Both the position numbers and the translations under genes were made by a program. Positions 18,065 through 26,248 of a DNA stretch of 64,000 nucleotides are shown here, one piece after another. The notes beneath the pieces were generated by a model. That model was not told the DNA's origin and searched no databases. It worked only from the letters and a program-made list of their open reading frames with translations. Each line of letters starts with the position of its first letter. Position 1 is the first letter of the stretch. This DNA is from Flavobacteriales bacterium UBA6770 (lineage in GTDB: Bacteria; Bacteroidota; Bacteroidia; Flavobacteriales_G; Salibacteraceae): the NCBI GenBank assembly GCA_905181875.1, contig CAJIZH010000003.1, positions 62,001 through 126,000 of the forward strand, in the 5' to 3' direction.

Positions 18065-19210
18065 TTAAACTTCACTATCCATAACATCTGTCATGACATA
18101 ATATCTAGGATCATCAATCGAACTTTCAATTACCTCATGTAAACTAGGGTTTGCCTTTAAAAGAAGTACTTTACACTCAGGACTTAAATGCGTTAAGCGC
18201 AATTCCTTGCCTAGTCTCAAGTATTTCTTAGCCAAAATATCTACCGCTTCAATTCCTGAATGATCAGTGACTTTGCTTTCAATAAAATCGATCTCTACTC
18301 TATCAGGATCTGTTTTAGCATCAAACTTTGAATTAAAGTTTTGCACTGAACCAAAAAACAATGGACCCCAAATCTCATAAACCTTTGTTCCGTCTTCTTT
18401 AATTCTTTTTCGTGCTCTAATCATAGTCGCATTATTCCAAGCAAAAACCAACGCGGACATTATTACACCAGCTATTACTGCAATCGCCAAATCTTGCCAC
18501 ACCGTAATTGCAGAAACAGCAATTAAAACAAATGCATCGGCCTTTGGTATCTTATGTAAGATTCTGAAACTACTCCATGCAAAGGTTCCAATAACCACCA
18601 TAAACATAACGCCGACTAGAGCAGCTAACGGAATTTGCTCTATTAATCCAGCTCCAAAAAGAACAAATGCTAAAAGAGCTAACGCCGCAACTATTCCCGA
18701 AAGACGTCCACGACCACCAGCTTCAACATTAATAATCGACTGTCCTATCATTGCACATCCGCCCATTCCACCGAATAGTCCGTTGAGTATGTTAGCTCCA
18801 CCCTGTGCAATACACTCCCGGTTTCCACTGCCTCTTGACTCGGTAATGTCGTCTACAAGGTTCAGTGTCATTAATGACTCAATAAGGCCTACAGCAGCAA
18901 GTAAAAATGCAGTTGATATAACTAGTCCCCAATGTCCTTCAACAGTATCTAATAGACTAAAAATTTGTATTTGAAATGTTGGCAACCCACCTTCTAAACC
19001 TGAACCACCGCCATCTTTAATAAAACTACCTACCGTTCCCACTTCCAATCCACCAAAAATGGTAATACTGGCAACTACAATAATTGCAGTTAGTGCAGCT
19101 GGTATTTTATCAGTAAGTTTTGGTAGAAAATGCATTATTGCCATCGTAAGCCCGACAAGTCCTAGCATTATAAACATAGAACTTCCTTGTAACCATTGAG
19201 TACTTCCCAT
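18065..19210 (-). pseudogene. SulP-family anion transporter, C-terminal part (frameshifted)
   Basis: The larger piece of a SulP inorganic anion (sulfate or bicarbonate) transporter. It carries the later membrane helices ([15 protein letters not shown], the conserved GLIESLMTLNL, GGMGGCAMIGQSIINV) and a cytoplasmic STAS domain at the end (VEIDFIESKVTDHSGIEAVD). The first residues (MGSTQWLQG) continue the N-terminal piece that ends out of frame at about 19206. Removing one base of the CCC run at 19206-19208 joins the two into one frame reading [13 protein letters not shown], giving a protein of about 540 residues, the usual SulP length. Either a real inactivating +1 insertion or a sequencing/assembly error in a short homopolymer. 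Confidence 0.85.
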
Positions 19211-19679
19211 TACTAGTTTCTGTAAAAAGCCCTAATTGAGATAAGAAAATTACAATTGCCAAACCATTTACAAAACCCATCATCACTGGATGTGGGATAA
19301 GTCGGACAAATTTACCAAGCTTAAAAACACCTGCAGATATTTGAATCAAACCCACAATAGGCAGAGCGATAAAAAGCCATTGTAATCCAAGATTTTCGAT
19401 AGGTTGATCTAATGCCAAACCGACTTGATTTCCTTGTTGAATCATATGCACCATAACTACAGCCATTGCCCCAGTAGCACCAGAAATCATTCCTGGACGT
19501 CCACCAAATAATGCAGTAACAATTCCCATCATAAATGCACCATACAATCCTACTAAAGGATCTATTCCGGCAACAAAAGAAAATGCAACTGCTTCAGGCA
19601 CTAAAGCAAGGGCTACTGTAAGACCAGATAAAATGTCGTTTTTCGGATTAAGGGTAAAGTTGTGTATGATTTTTTTCAT
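19110..19679 (-). pseudogene. SulP-family anion transporter, N-terminal part (frameshifted)
   Basis: The first third of the same SulP gene: [25 protein letters not shown] (in part) is the conserved first helix with the family's AL-PEA-AFS signature, and [17 protein letters not shown] is the helix before the break. True coding ends near 19206; the last about 25 residues of this frame (from KYSMVTRKF on) are out-of-frame readout. A TACTTTTG promoter element lies 26 bp before the ATG. The gene is divergent from the LysE-type exporter. If the lesion is real, this makes a truncated, non-functional carrier. Confidence 0.85.
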
Positions 19680-19704
19680 GCTATTGAGTCTTCAAAAATG
19701 GCGG

Positions 19705-19712
19705 CAAAAGTA
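19705..19712 (-). promoter_or_regulatory. -7 promoter element of the SulP gene
   Basis: The minus strand reads TACTTTTG, an exact TAnnTTTG match, 25 bp from the ATG at 19679. Its survival suggests the transporter gene was disrupted recently. Confidence 0.45.
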
Positions 19713-19761
19713 ACCTTAAAAATCATCCTGCATTATATATTAAAATAACCTTCTTTGTTCT

Positions 19762-20367
19762 GTGATATTTCTTGAAGGCTATTTAATTGGTTTGGCAATG
19801 ATTGTTTTCATTGGTCCCGTATTTTTCACCCTACTTCAGAGTGCTTTGCGATTTGGTAAATTATCAGGAACTATGGTCGCCTTTGGAATTATTGTAAGCG
19901 ATATCGTGTGTATTCTGATCTACTTTTTTGGATTAAATAGCATTGAATTACCGGCCTATTTCAATAATATTGTTGCGGCAATTGGTGCTCTAGTTCTAAT
20001 CGCGCTGGGTTTAAAATATCTACTTCAAAAACCACCAAATAGTGAAGTCGTATTTGCTTCAACGCTCAATTTAGTTTCTTCGTTTACCAATGGTTTCCTT
20101 GTCAACTTCGTTAACCCATTCGTATTTGTGGTTTGGGCAGGAATAGTTTTGTTTGCAAAAGAATCTTATTCAACCCCAACTGAAGTTCAAGTGCACTTAA
20201 TCGGAGTATTAGCTGGAATCATTACCACTGATCTGCTGAAGGTGCTCTTGGCAGATAAGATCAAACCCTTTTTAAAGCCAAAAATTCTTGAAAAAACTAC
20301 AAGGTTTTTTGGAATTGTAATGATAGGATTTGCCTTTAGACTTATTCTATACTTGCTACCAAAATAA
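19762..20367 (+). CDS. LysE-family exporter
   Basis: A 201-residue inner-membrane protein with about six hydrophobic segments, of the LysE/RhtB superfamily that exports amino acids or related metabolites. The N-terminus (IFLEGYLIGLAMIVFIGPVFF) contains the family's G-----GPVFF block in the first helix, and NFVNPFVFVVWAG near residue 113 is the second conserved NP-F--W block. The start is GTG at 19762, the only start that keeps the full first helix. Transported substrate unknown. It stands alone between two decayed genes and is itself intact. Confidence 0.85.
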   Translation: MIFLEGYLIGLAMIVFIGPVFFTLLQSALRFGKLSGTMVAFGIIVSDIVCILIYFFGLNSIELPAYFNNIVAAIGALVLIALGLKYLLQKPPNSEVVFASTLNLVSSFTNGFLVNFVNPFVFVVWAGIVLFAKESYSTPTEVQVHLIGVLAGIITTDLLKVLLADKIKPFLKPKILEKTTRFFGIVMIGFAFRLILYLLPK

Positions 20368-20393
20368 ATCATAAATTCATTATTATCAAATAG

Positions 20394-20635
20394 TTGACAA
20401 TTATAGAAGCTGCTTTTATTCCTATGATTATTGGCTTTACAGTATCACTCTAAAGTTGTTGGGAGCTTGGATGAAAGCCTCTGGCATGAATCTTTTTGCA
20501 CTTCCGATTTTAGCAACAAGTGCAGTATTTGAATGGTGAAACTTTAAATATATTGTGGTAAATGCTGGTTATTGGATAATTTCTATTGGTCTAATGGGAG
20601 TTGTAATAAGCCACTGGGCGAAAATATTAATCTGA
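20394..20635 (+). pseudogene. Relic of a DUF1761 membrane protein gene
   Basis: Three frames together rebuild a DUF1761 protein: frame at 20394 gives EAAFIPMIIGF; frame at 20443 gives YHSKVVGS; frame at 20465 gives AWMKASGMNLFALPILATSA, FEW, a TGA stop (20537-20539), then NFKYIVVNAGYWIISIGLMG and VVISHWAKILI to a stop at 20633-20635. The family has PMIIGF-WY----G-AWMKASG near the start and FE-R--KYI-INAGYW near the end, so the match is good across the whole length. Two frameshifts, one nonsense codon and a missing start mark a clear pseudogene. It follows the intact LysE gene. Confidence 0.75.
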
Positions 20636-20639
20636 TACT

Positions 20640-20676
20640 CTGAAACCTGCCAGAATGCTCAAGCGGGTAAATTCAG
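20640..20676. repeat. Imperfect palindrome between relic and hydrolase gene
   Basis: CTGAA plus ACCTGC at 20640-20650 can pair with GCGGGT (20663-20668) and TTCAG (20672-20676), with a three-base bulge. It could end the transcript of the convergent YdjM-type gene or be a stand-alone inverted repeat; there is no long T run. Confidence 0.3.
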
Positions 20677-20695
20677 AATCATTAGTGACAATAAT

Positions 20696-21703
20696 CTAAT
20701 TCCCTTTAAGTCGAGACCAGAGAATGGCAAACATTTCTTTAGCGTTATCTATTTCCGGTTGTCTTTGAGTTACGTTAAGAGCTCCGTCAACGTATATAAG
20801 ATTATATCGAAAAACAAACTCCTCGGTTTCTTCTGCAAACGAGAACATACCAAAGCGTAAATCATTGAAAGCGTATCCTTCCTCTGTCTTTTGAATGATA
20901 TACCAACCTTTGCACAGCTTAATAAGTCGCTGAACTAATTCCTCTTTCATTATTTCTTTAAAATCATCTCGATTTTTATCTAGCTGATTAAATGATATTT
21001 GATCTTGTGTGTCAAAAATTGAATAGTATCCAATAAAATAGCTGCTATCAGCATCGACATTTGCGGTCCAAAGAATACTATTCAAAGGTGTCGGCCGATT
21101 AGAAATCTCATTGTATTCAATATCCTGTGCTTTCAAACTATTCTCAAACTTAAAGTAGGCATACCCCTTTAAACCTAAGGTGAGCGCCATATAACTCGTA
21201 CTCAAAATTATCCCTAGTCTATTGATCGAACTTCTTCTAGAATTTGTTCTGTGGTAGAACATTGCAGCTGCAGTGCAAACCAAAAATGGCAGGGTATATA
21301 GAGGATCAGCAACAAAAATATTTTGGTAGGAAACTTTTAAATCTAAAGGCCAAAACAACTGTGTTCCCCATGTGGTGTGTGCATCCAATAAAGGATGTGT
21401 AATCAAACTCCAAAAAAATAACCAAGACCATTGTTTCCAAGTTGCTTCTTTAGATTTTCTGTATATTTTACTAACCAGCCATCCAAATATTGGTGCCGCC
21501 ACAACACTAAATAATATGGAGTGGGAAAAACCCCTGTGCATTTCATTAGCAGTTACAATATCGGTGAACTGCTTAGCCAAGACATCCAAATCGGGAATCG
21601 TTCCAGCAACTGCTCCCCAAAGCATAGCTTTATTCCCTATTTTTTTACCCAGCGTTACCTCAGCAACAGCTGCTCCAAGTACAATTTGTGTTAATGAGTC
21701 CAT
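20696..21703 (-). CDS. YdjM-family membrane-bound metal-dependent hydrolase
   Basis: A 335-residue protein of the YdjM (DUF457, LexA-regulated inner-membrane) family. It starts MDSLTQIVLGAAVAEV and has the conserved acidic and histidine sites GTIPDLDVL (about residues 35-43), HRGFSHSILFS (about 57-67) and ITHPLLDAHTTWGTQ (about 103-117), which together look like a metal site, plus about four membrane helices. The C-terminal 130 residues form a soluble periplasmic-looking domain. Catalytic role is inferred from the family only. The start overlaps the stop of the upstream acetyltransferase-like gene by one base, so the two form an operon. Confidence 0.82.
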   Translation of the reverse strand: MDSLTQIVLGAAVAEVTLGKKIGNKAMLWGAVAGTIPDLDVLAKQFTDIVTANEMHRGFSHSILFSVVAAPIFGWLVSKIYRKSKEATWKQWSWLFFWSLITHPLLDAHTTWGTQLFWPLDLKVSYQNIFVADPLYTLPFLVCTAAAMFYHRTNSRRSSINRLGIILSTSYMALTLGLKGYAYFKFENSLKAQDIEYNEISNRPTPLNSILWTANVDADSSYFIGYYSIFDTQDQISFNQLDKNRDDFKEIMKEELVQRLIKLCKGWYIIQKTEEGYAFNDLRFGMFSFAEETEEFVFRYNLIYVDGALNVTQRQPEIDNAKEMFAILWSRLKGN

Positions 21704-22911
21704 TAGCCAAAGGTAAAGTTTGCCTTGAAAGGATTTCTCAATTCAAACTCGCTTGGATTTATAGAGGAAATGATAGGTTTCAACAACTGATTCGATAATT
21801 TATTCCTGTGTCGAATGTATAATTTCATGTCTATTGGTAAAGCACCCAATGTACTTTTAAGCTCCTCTGCAGTTCGGCCAAAATGAATCTTACTTAAGCC
21901 CTTCTCTATAGCAAAAGCAACCAAGTTGTACAACATTCTCTGGTACAATGCATTTGATCTATTTACTTCGTAATCTAATCCGACGTAATTAGCTTCAATG
22001 CTCCCATTGCTTAAAATAGTGGCACAACAAAAACCTACTAGTGTTTCGTTTAAATAGTATCCAGTAAACTTCAATTTAACGCCAATAGCTCTCTTTAACT
22101 CTATGAATGTATTCGCCTTTAATTCACCCAAACTAAATTCAGATTGATCTACTACATTATCGAATAACTCTTGAATTCTTGCACTGTTATCTTCTATTTC
22201 AGTTGCGGAGAGCTGACGATGTGCAAGTTCAGCAGACTTCTTAAATGCACTCTTTGCCTTGGTTCTGAATTTGGTAGTCATACTGGCAAGGTAATCATCG
22301 AAAGATTTCCACTCTTTATGAATGGGTAAAACCATATTCACATCAATCATAAAGTCCTTGAAATCATGTTTGCGCAATGCATCACTTTGAGGAAAAGATT
22401 CCGGCCAAAACTCCTTAAGTAAATAATAAGAAATTTGATTGTTATTGATGTTTTCTGACTCTCTAATTCGCTTTAAACCATTATTGAGCATTTGCATGGT
22501 ATCTTCACTAGATATACTTTTTTCAAAGGCATAGCCATTTTCTCCACAAGAGAAAAGATTTCCACACACCAATATCTTAGCATCAATCGTCTTCAATAAT
22601 TTTTTACGAATATTCTCGGCAACAGAACAAAAAATAGCATCGTGATTTTCAACATTATCCCTTACAGAAACAATTTGAACAACTGCCATTCCTATAGGTT
22701 TGTTTTCTTCATCGTAAAACTGCAAGTAACGAAAGCTTAACTCATCTAAAAGCGTACTTTCAATTGCCTTTAAGTATGGGATAGAGAGATAAATATTATC
22801 AATGCTATTGGTTTGATTCCAATGTTCTTTATGTATCAATTCAATAGAATCGCACAGACTAATCTTAATTTTACTTTTCTCCTTAACACACTTGGGTTTC
22901 CGCACCATCAT
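21703..22911 (-). CDS. FemAB/GNAT-like acyltransferase
   Basis: A 402-residue protein whose C-terminal half resembles the acetyltransferase fold found in FemAB, BioF2 and DUF482-like proteins: MTTKFRTKAKSAFKKSAEL (about residues 214-232), FTGYYLNETLVGFCCATI (about 279-296), LYQRMLYNLVAFAIEKG and IHFGRTAEELKSTLGA. The N-terminal half is probably a second, degenerate GNAT-like domain. Such proteins add amino acids or acyl groups to peptides, cell-wall precursors or lipids; the acceptor cannot be told here. No signal peptide. First gene of a two-gene unit with the YdjM-type hydrolase. A TAGTTTTG element lies 15 bp before the start. Confidence 0.6.
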   Translation of the reverse strand: MMVRKPKCVKEKSKIKISLCDSIELIHKEHWNQTNSIDNIYLSIPYLKAIESTLLDELSFRYLQFYDEENKPIGMAVVQIVSVRDNVENHDAIFCSVAENIRKKLLKTIDAKILVCGNLFSCGENGYAFEKSISSEDTMQMLNNGLKRIRESENINNNQISYYLLKEFWPESFPQSDALRKHDFKDFMIDVNMVLPIHKEWKSFDDYLASMTTKFRTKAKSAFKKSAELAHRQLSATEIEDNSARIQELFDNVVDQSEFSLGELKANTFIELKRAIGVKLKFTGYYLNETLVGFCCATILSNGSIEANYVGLDYEVNRSNALYQRMLYNLVAFAIEKGLSKIHFGRTAEELKSTLGALPIDMKLYIRHRNKLSNQLLKPIISSINPSEFELRNPFKANFTFG

Positions 22912-22925
22912 TTTAAATTAATCGG

Positions 22926-22933
22926 CAAAACTA
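22926..22933 (-). promoter_or_regulatory. -7 promoter element of the FemAB/GNAT-like gene
   Basis: The minus strand reads TAGTTTTG, matching TAnnTTTG, 14 bp from the start at 22911. Confidence 0.4.
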
Positions 22934-22981
22934 TGTTACTCTTTATATTTCCGTTGCTTAATAAATGGTAAGAAAAGATAC

Positions 22982-24094
22982 TTATTCCCACCACTTCTCT
23001 AATGGCAAATCAACTCCAACTGCAAATCGTCCTCCAATTACTGGAGTCACATAACTCACTTGTTCTTCAATTGCTTTTTTAGTAAACCTTAGAATTGGAT
23101 CTTGCCAAACATGTGGTGCTAAATCAAATGCTCCCCAATGTATTGGCATAATTGTTTTTCCTTTAACATCTATGCCGGCTTGAACTGATTCCTCAGGCAT
23201 CATATGTATCGCTGCCCAGTCCTCATTATACTGACCACATTCTATCATGGCAAAATCAAATGGTCCTAGCTTCTCGCCTATTTCTTTAAAGTGAGGTCCG
23301 TAGCCACCATCTCCACTAAAATAGATATTGTCTTTTACACCTTGAATTACCCAACTCGCCCACTGCGTTTTATTCCTGTCATTAATAGCTCTTCCAGAAA
23401 AATGTCTAGAAGGTGCTGCCGTAAATGTCAATCCGTTGAAATCTACATTTTGCCACCAGTCTAATTCTGTAATATTTTCTGCTGGTACGCCCCAAGATTT
23501 TAGATGTGAGCCTACACCAAGTGCTGTGAAAAAGTGATCGGTTTTATCTTTCAACTTTATGATAGACTCATGGTCTAAATGATCGTAATGATCGTGAGAA
23601 ATTATGATAGCATCAATGTGAGGCAATTCTTCAAAATTTATCGGTTCTTCATAACCAAAACGCTGGGTTATAAAACTTACGGGAGCAGATGCCGCGCCCA
23701 GCATTGGATCAATTAAAATTGTTTTTCGATCAATTTCAAGCATAACTGCAGAGTGGCCGTACCAAGTTATGTAGCTTAATGAATCCACATGAGTTTCATT
23801 GCCTTCTTCCCAATCAGTAGGTAAGGGTTTGCCTGGGTTTTTTCCTTTTGGTGGTGAAAGAAAAGTCAACAACATTCCGGGTATTTTTGAAAGCTTCATA
23901 TCCATCCTAGTTTCAATAAGGTTTTCGAATCCACCTTCTAGATAATGTTCAGATTGCTTTATCCTCTCTAAATCAGCACCTTCCGGCTTTTTACCAAATT
24001 GAGGAGAAAAAGAAACAAATACAGTAACACCTATGGAAAACAGAACTATTACAAGTAATACGATCATAACAAAACGTTTTAAGAATTTAAGCAT
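22982..24094 (-). CDS. MBL-fold metallo-hydrolase, NAPE-PLD/UlaG-like
   Basis: A 370-residue metallo-beta-lactamase-fold hydrolase anchored by an N-terminal membrane helix (about residues 7-29). The zinc ligands are visible: SHDHYDHLDH (HxHxDH) at about 160-169, the histidine in SRHFSGR near 220, FSGDGGYG near 255 and IHWGAFD near 318. The GHSAVMLEI start of the domain and the ASRHFSGR block match the family that includes N-acyl-phosphatidylethanolamine phospholipase D and UlaG-like lactonases, so a lipid or ester substrate at the membrane is plausible. It stands alone with about 190 bp of non-coding sequence upstream. Confidence 0.85.
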   Translation of the reverse strand: MLKFLKRFVMIVLLVIVLFSIGVTVFVSFSPQFGKKPEGADLERIKQSEHYLEGGFENLIETRMDMKLSKIPGMLLTFLSPPKGKNPGKPLPTDWEEGNETHVDSLSYITWYGHSAVMLEIDRKTILIDPMLGAASAPVSFITQRFGYEEPINFEELPHIDAIIISHDHYDHLDHESIIKLKDKTDHFFTALGVGSHLKSWGVPAENITELDWWQNVDFNGLTFTAAPSRHFSGRAINDRNKTQWASWVIQGVKDNIYFSGDGGYGPHFKEIGEKLGPFDFAMIECGQYNEDWAAIHMMPEESVQAGIDVKGKTIMPIHWGAFDLAPHVWQDPILRFTKKAIEEQVSYVTPVIGGRFAVGVDLPLEKWWE

Positions 24095-24287
24095 AACAAG
24101 AAACTTGATTATTAATAAGTTAGGGCAATAGTATTAGAGAGCGTTGGATAAACTCTAACACATTATAAGGAAGTTTGAATACAAAACGCCGATTTTTACT
24201 TTCAATGCCCTATTCTAATTTCAAGACAATAGGCACAGCAAATGATAATTTGAGAACTTGAAAGGTTCCTAAAAAAAGGACTTAAAA

Positions 24288-26030
24288 TTAAACTGAATCT
24301 CCTCTAACATCAGAATTAACATCGTAGATATGATCACCTAACTTCTCAGCTGAAGATATTAAATCAACGAATATCAATCCAGCTTTTATATTATAATCGC
24401 CTTTTTCAATACTCTTAAGATGTTGTTTTCTAAACTTAGATCTAAGGTAGTTGATTTCATCTTCTACTTTCCTAGCATCATCTTTCTCAACGTTAGCATA
24501 AGATCCATCAAGATTATCTTGCATGATTACGATAGCCTCATTTACTTTCAGAAAAAGCTCTATTAAATGTTCGCGCTGCTCTGGTGTAAACCAAACTTTC
24601 GCTTCAACCTTACGCTCAATAACCTTAGACATTTGATACATTACGTCTGCCGCTCTTTCCAAATCGTTAATAGCACTTAACATGCTTCGGATAGTGATAG
24701 AGCTTTTTTCGGATAATTCAGTTTCTGAGAGTTTAATTAAATATTGGCCTACCTCTACCTCTAACTGATCGGCAATGTCTTCATATTTATGTATCTTCTT
24801 GAGCTTTTTCCGAATAACAGAAGCATCGGTTTCTAAAAGAAGCAGATCTAAATGTTTCATCATCTTAGCAATAACTTTCCCGAAATTGCTTATCTCTTTT
24901 TTGGCTTCTAGAAGTGATAATTCCACGGAAGCCATAACACCACCACCAATATACTCTAATGAAAATTTCTCATCATCTTCATCTTTTGGCTTTACCATTT
25001 TCTCTGCTATTGCAGCTAGTTTGTGAGCGAACCCAATTAACACCACCACATTAATTAGATTAAACATAGTATGAAATGCCGACAATCCATAAGTAACGGC
25101 TGTAACACGTGTTTTCATATCAACTTCATTCAAGTTAGCTAAATCCATATTATTCCCCCATTGCAATGGAGAAGGAAAGCCCATACCCATAGCAACAAAT
25201 TCTACGAACTGAAGGAAAAACGGAAAAATCAATAACATCCACGTTACTCCAATAATATTGAATAATGAGTGAATTCTTGCCGAACGTTTCGCATGCACAT
25301 TTCCTACTATTGATGCCAACTCAGCGGTAATTGTTGTACCGATATTTTCTCCTAAAACCATCGCTGCAGCTACATCAAAAGGAATCCAACCTTTTGCCAC
25401 TAAAACCAAGGTAATTGTCATTGATGCACTTGAAGACTGCACTACAATCGTTAAAATTGTGCCTATTGCAATAAAAATCAAATAAGAACCATATCCCCAA
25501 TTTGCAAAACCTTGTAAGAACTGCAATATATCAGGGTTGTGTTTAATATCAGGCACAGCACTTTTAAGAAAATCCAGCCCCATAAAGAGCAATGCAAACC
25601 CAATTAAAAATTCAGCCCAAAAACGCCAATTACCCTTTCGAATAAACATCATAGGAAAAGCGACGGCAATTATTGGTAGTGCCATAGCGGCAATCTTTAT
25701 TTTAAAGCCAAGAATAGAAACCAGCCAAGCGGTTATGGTTGTCCCAATGTTTGCACCCATCATAATTCCTGCCGATTGAATTAGTGAAAGCAAACCCGCA
25801 TTCACAAAACTCACAGTCATTACTGTAGTTACAGAAGAAGATTGGACCAATGCAGTAATCAAAAAACCAGAAAGAACTCCTAGGTAGCGATTCCTAGTCA
25901 TAGTACCTAAAACTTTTTTAAGCTGAGCTCCTGCTGCCTTTTGAATGCCTTCACTCATCACCTTCATCCCATAGATAAAGAACCCTAAGGCACCTATTAC
26001 TTTTATTGCATCAAATACTCCAAATTCCAT
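24288..26030 (-). CDS. nptA: Na/Pi cotransporter family protein with PhoU-like domain
   Basis: A 580-residue sodium-phosphate symporter of the NptA/YjbB type. The membrane half (about residues 1-320) contains the two inverted QSSS repeats that bind phosphate: ALVQSSSVTTVMTV (about 60-73) and VVQSSSASMTITLV (about 196-209), each followed by a GxNIGTT motif (MGANIGTTITAW, LGENIGTTITAE). The C-terminal about 200 residues are helical and PhoU-like, a typical fusion thought to control flux. Next to it, on the opposite strand, is a phosphate-selective porin gene; the shared 218-bp control region has Pho-box-like repeats, so both are probably induced under phosphate limitation. Confidence 0.9.
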   Translation of the reverse strand: MEFGVFDAIKVIGALGFFIYGMKVMSEGIQKAAGAQLKKVLGTMTRNRYLGVLSGFLITALVQSSSVTTVMTVSFVNAGLLSLIQSAGIMMGANIGTTITAWLVSILGFKIKIAAMALPIIAVAFPMMFIRKGNWRFWAEFLIGFALLFMGLDFLKSAVPDIKHNPDILQFLQGFANWGYGSYLIFIAIGTILTIVVQSSSASMTITLVLVAKGWIPFDVAAAMVLGENIGTTITAELASIVGNVHAKRSARIHSLFNIIGVTWMLLIFPFFLQFVEFVAMGMGFPSPLQWGNNMDLANLNEVDMKTRVTAVTYGLSAFHTMFNLINVVVLIGFAHKLAAIAEKMVKPKDEDDEKFSLEYIGGGVMASVELSLLEAKKEISNFGKVIAKMMKHLDLLLLETDASVIRKKLKKIHKYEDIADQLEVEVGQYLIKLSETELSEKSSITIRSMLSAINDLERAADVMYQMSKVIERKVEAKVWFTPEQREHLIELFLKVNEAIVIMQDNLDGSYANVEKDDARKVEDEINYLRSKFRKQHLKSIEKGDYNIKAGLIFVDLISSAEKLGDHIYDVNSDVRGDSV

Positions 26031-26044
26031 GACTAGATTTTTAA

Positions 26045-26073
26045 CAAAAATACCTCAGGTTTCTAACCCGCAA
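26045..26073 (-). promoter_or_regulatory. Promoter of the Na/Pi cotransporter gene
   Basis: Minus strand TTG (26073-26071), an 18-bp spacer and TATTTTTG (26052-26045), a complete Bacteroidota promoter 15 bp before the ATG at 26030. A direct AATGTTA repeat lies just upstream. Confidence 0.65.
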
Positions 26074-26081
26074 TTAGGTTC

Positions 26082-26113
26082 AATGTTAACTAAATGTTAG
26101 GCTTTTTAACATT
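26082..26113. promoter_or_regulatory. Pho-box-like repeats in the divergent phosphate region
   Basis: AATGTTA occurs at 26082-26088 and again at 26093-26099, a 7-bp direct repeat with a 4-bp spacer (11-bp period), the geometry of PhoB/PhoP boxes. An inverted copy, TTAACATT, follows at 26106-26113. The direct repeat sits 9 bp upstream of the -33 element of the Na/Pi cotransporter promoter. That this is a PhoB-type site is inference from geometry and gene context. Confidence 0.45.
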
Positions 26114-26185
26114 AAAAAAAACATTCCTTCTGAGTAGCCTGAAAACCCTACAAAACTACATTAAGGTTATGTAAATATTAAGATT

Positions 26186-26195
26186 GTGTTAACAC
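26186..26195. promoter_or_regulatory. GTGTTAACAC palindrome at the porin promoter
   Basis: A perfect 10-bp palindrome sharing the TGTTAA core of the repeats at 26082-26113. It covers the place where the -33 element of the porin promoter would be (17 bp before TAATTTTG), as expected for an activator site that replaces it. Confidence 0.4.
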
Positions 26196-26212
26196 CCAGA
26201 AAATAACTCTAA

Positions 26213-26220
26213 TAATTTTG
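26213..26220 (+). promoter_or_regulatory. -7 promoter element of the porin gene
   Basis: TAATTTTG, an exact TAnnTTTG match, 28 bp before the ATG at 26249. No TTG lies at the right distance upstream; a TGTTAA palindrome occupies that place. Confidence 0.5.
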
Positions 26221-26248
26221 CTGCATATATTAATTCAATATATCTCTA

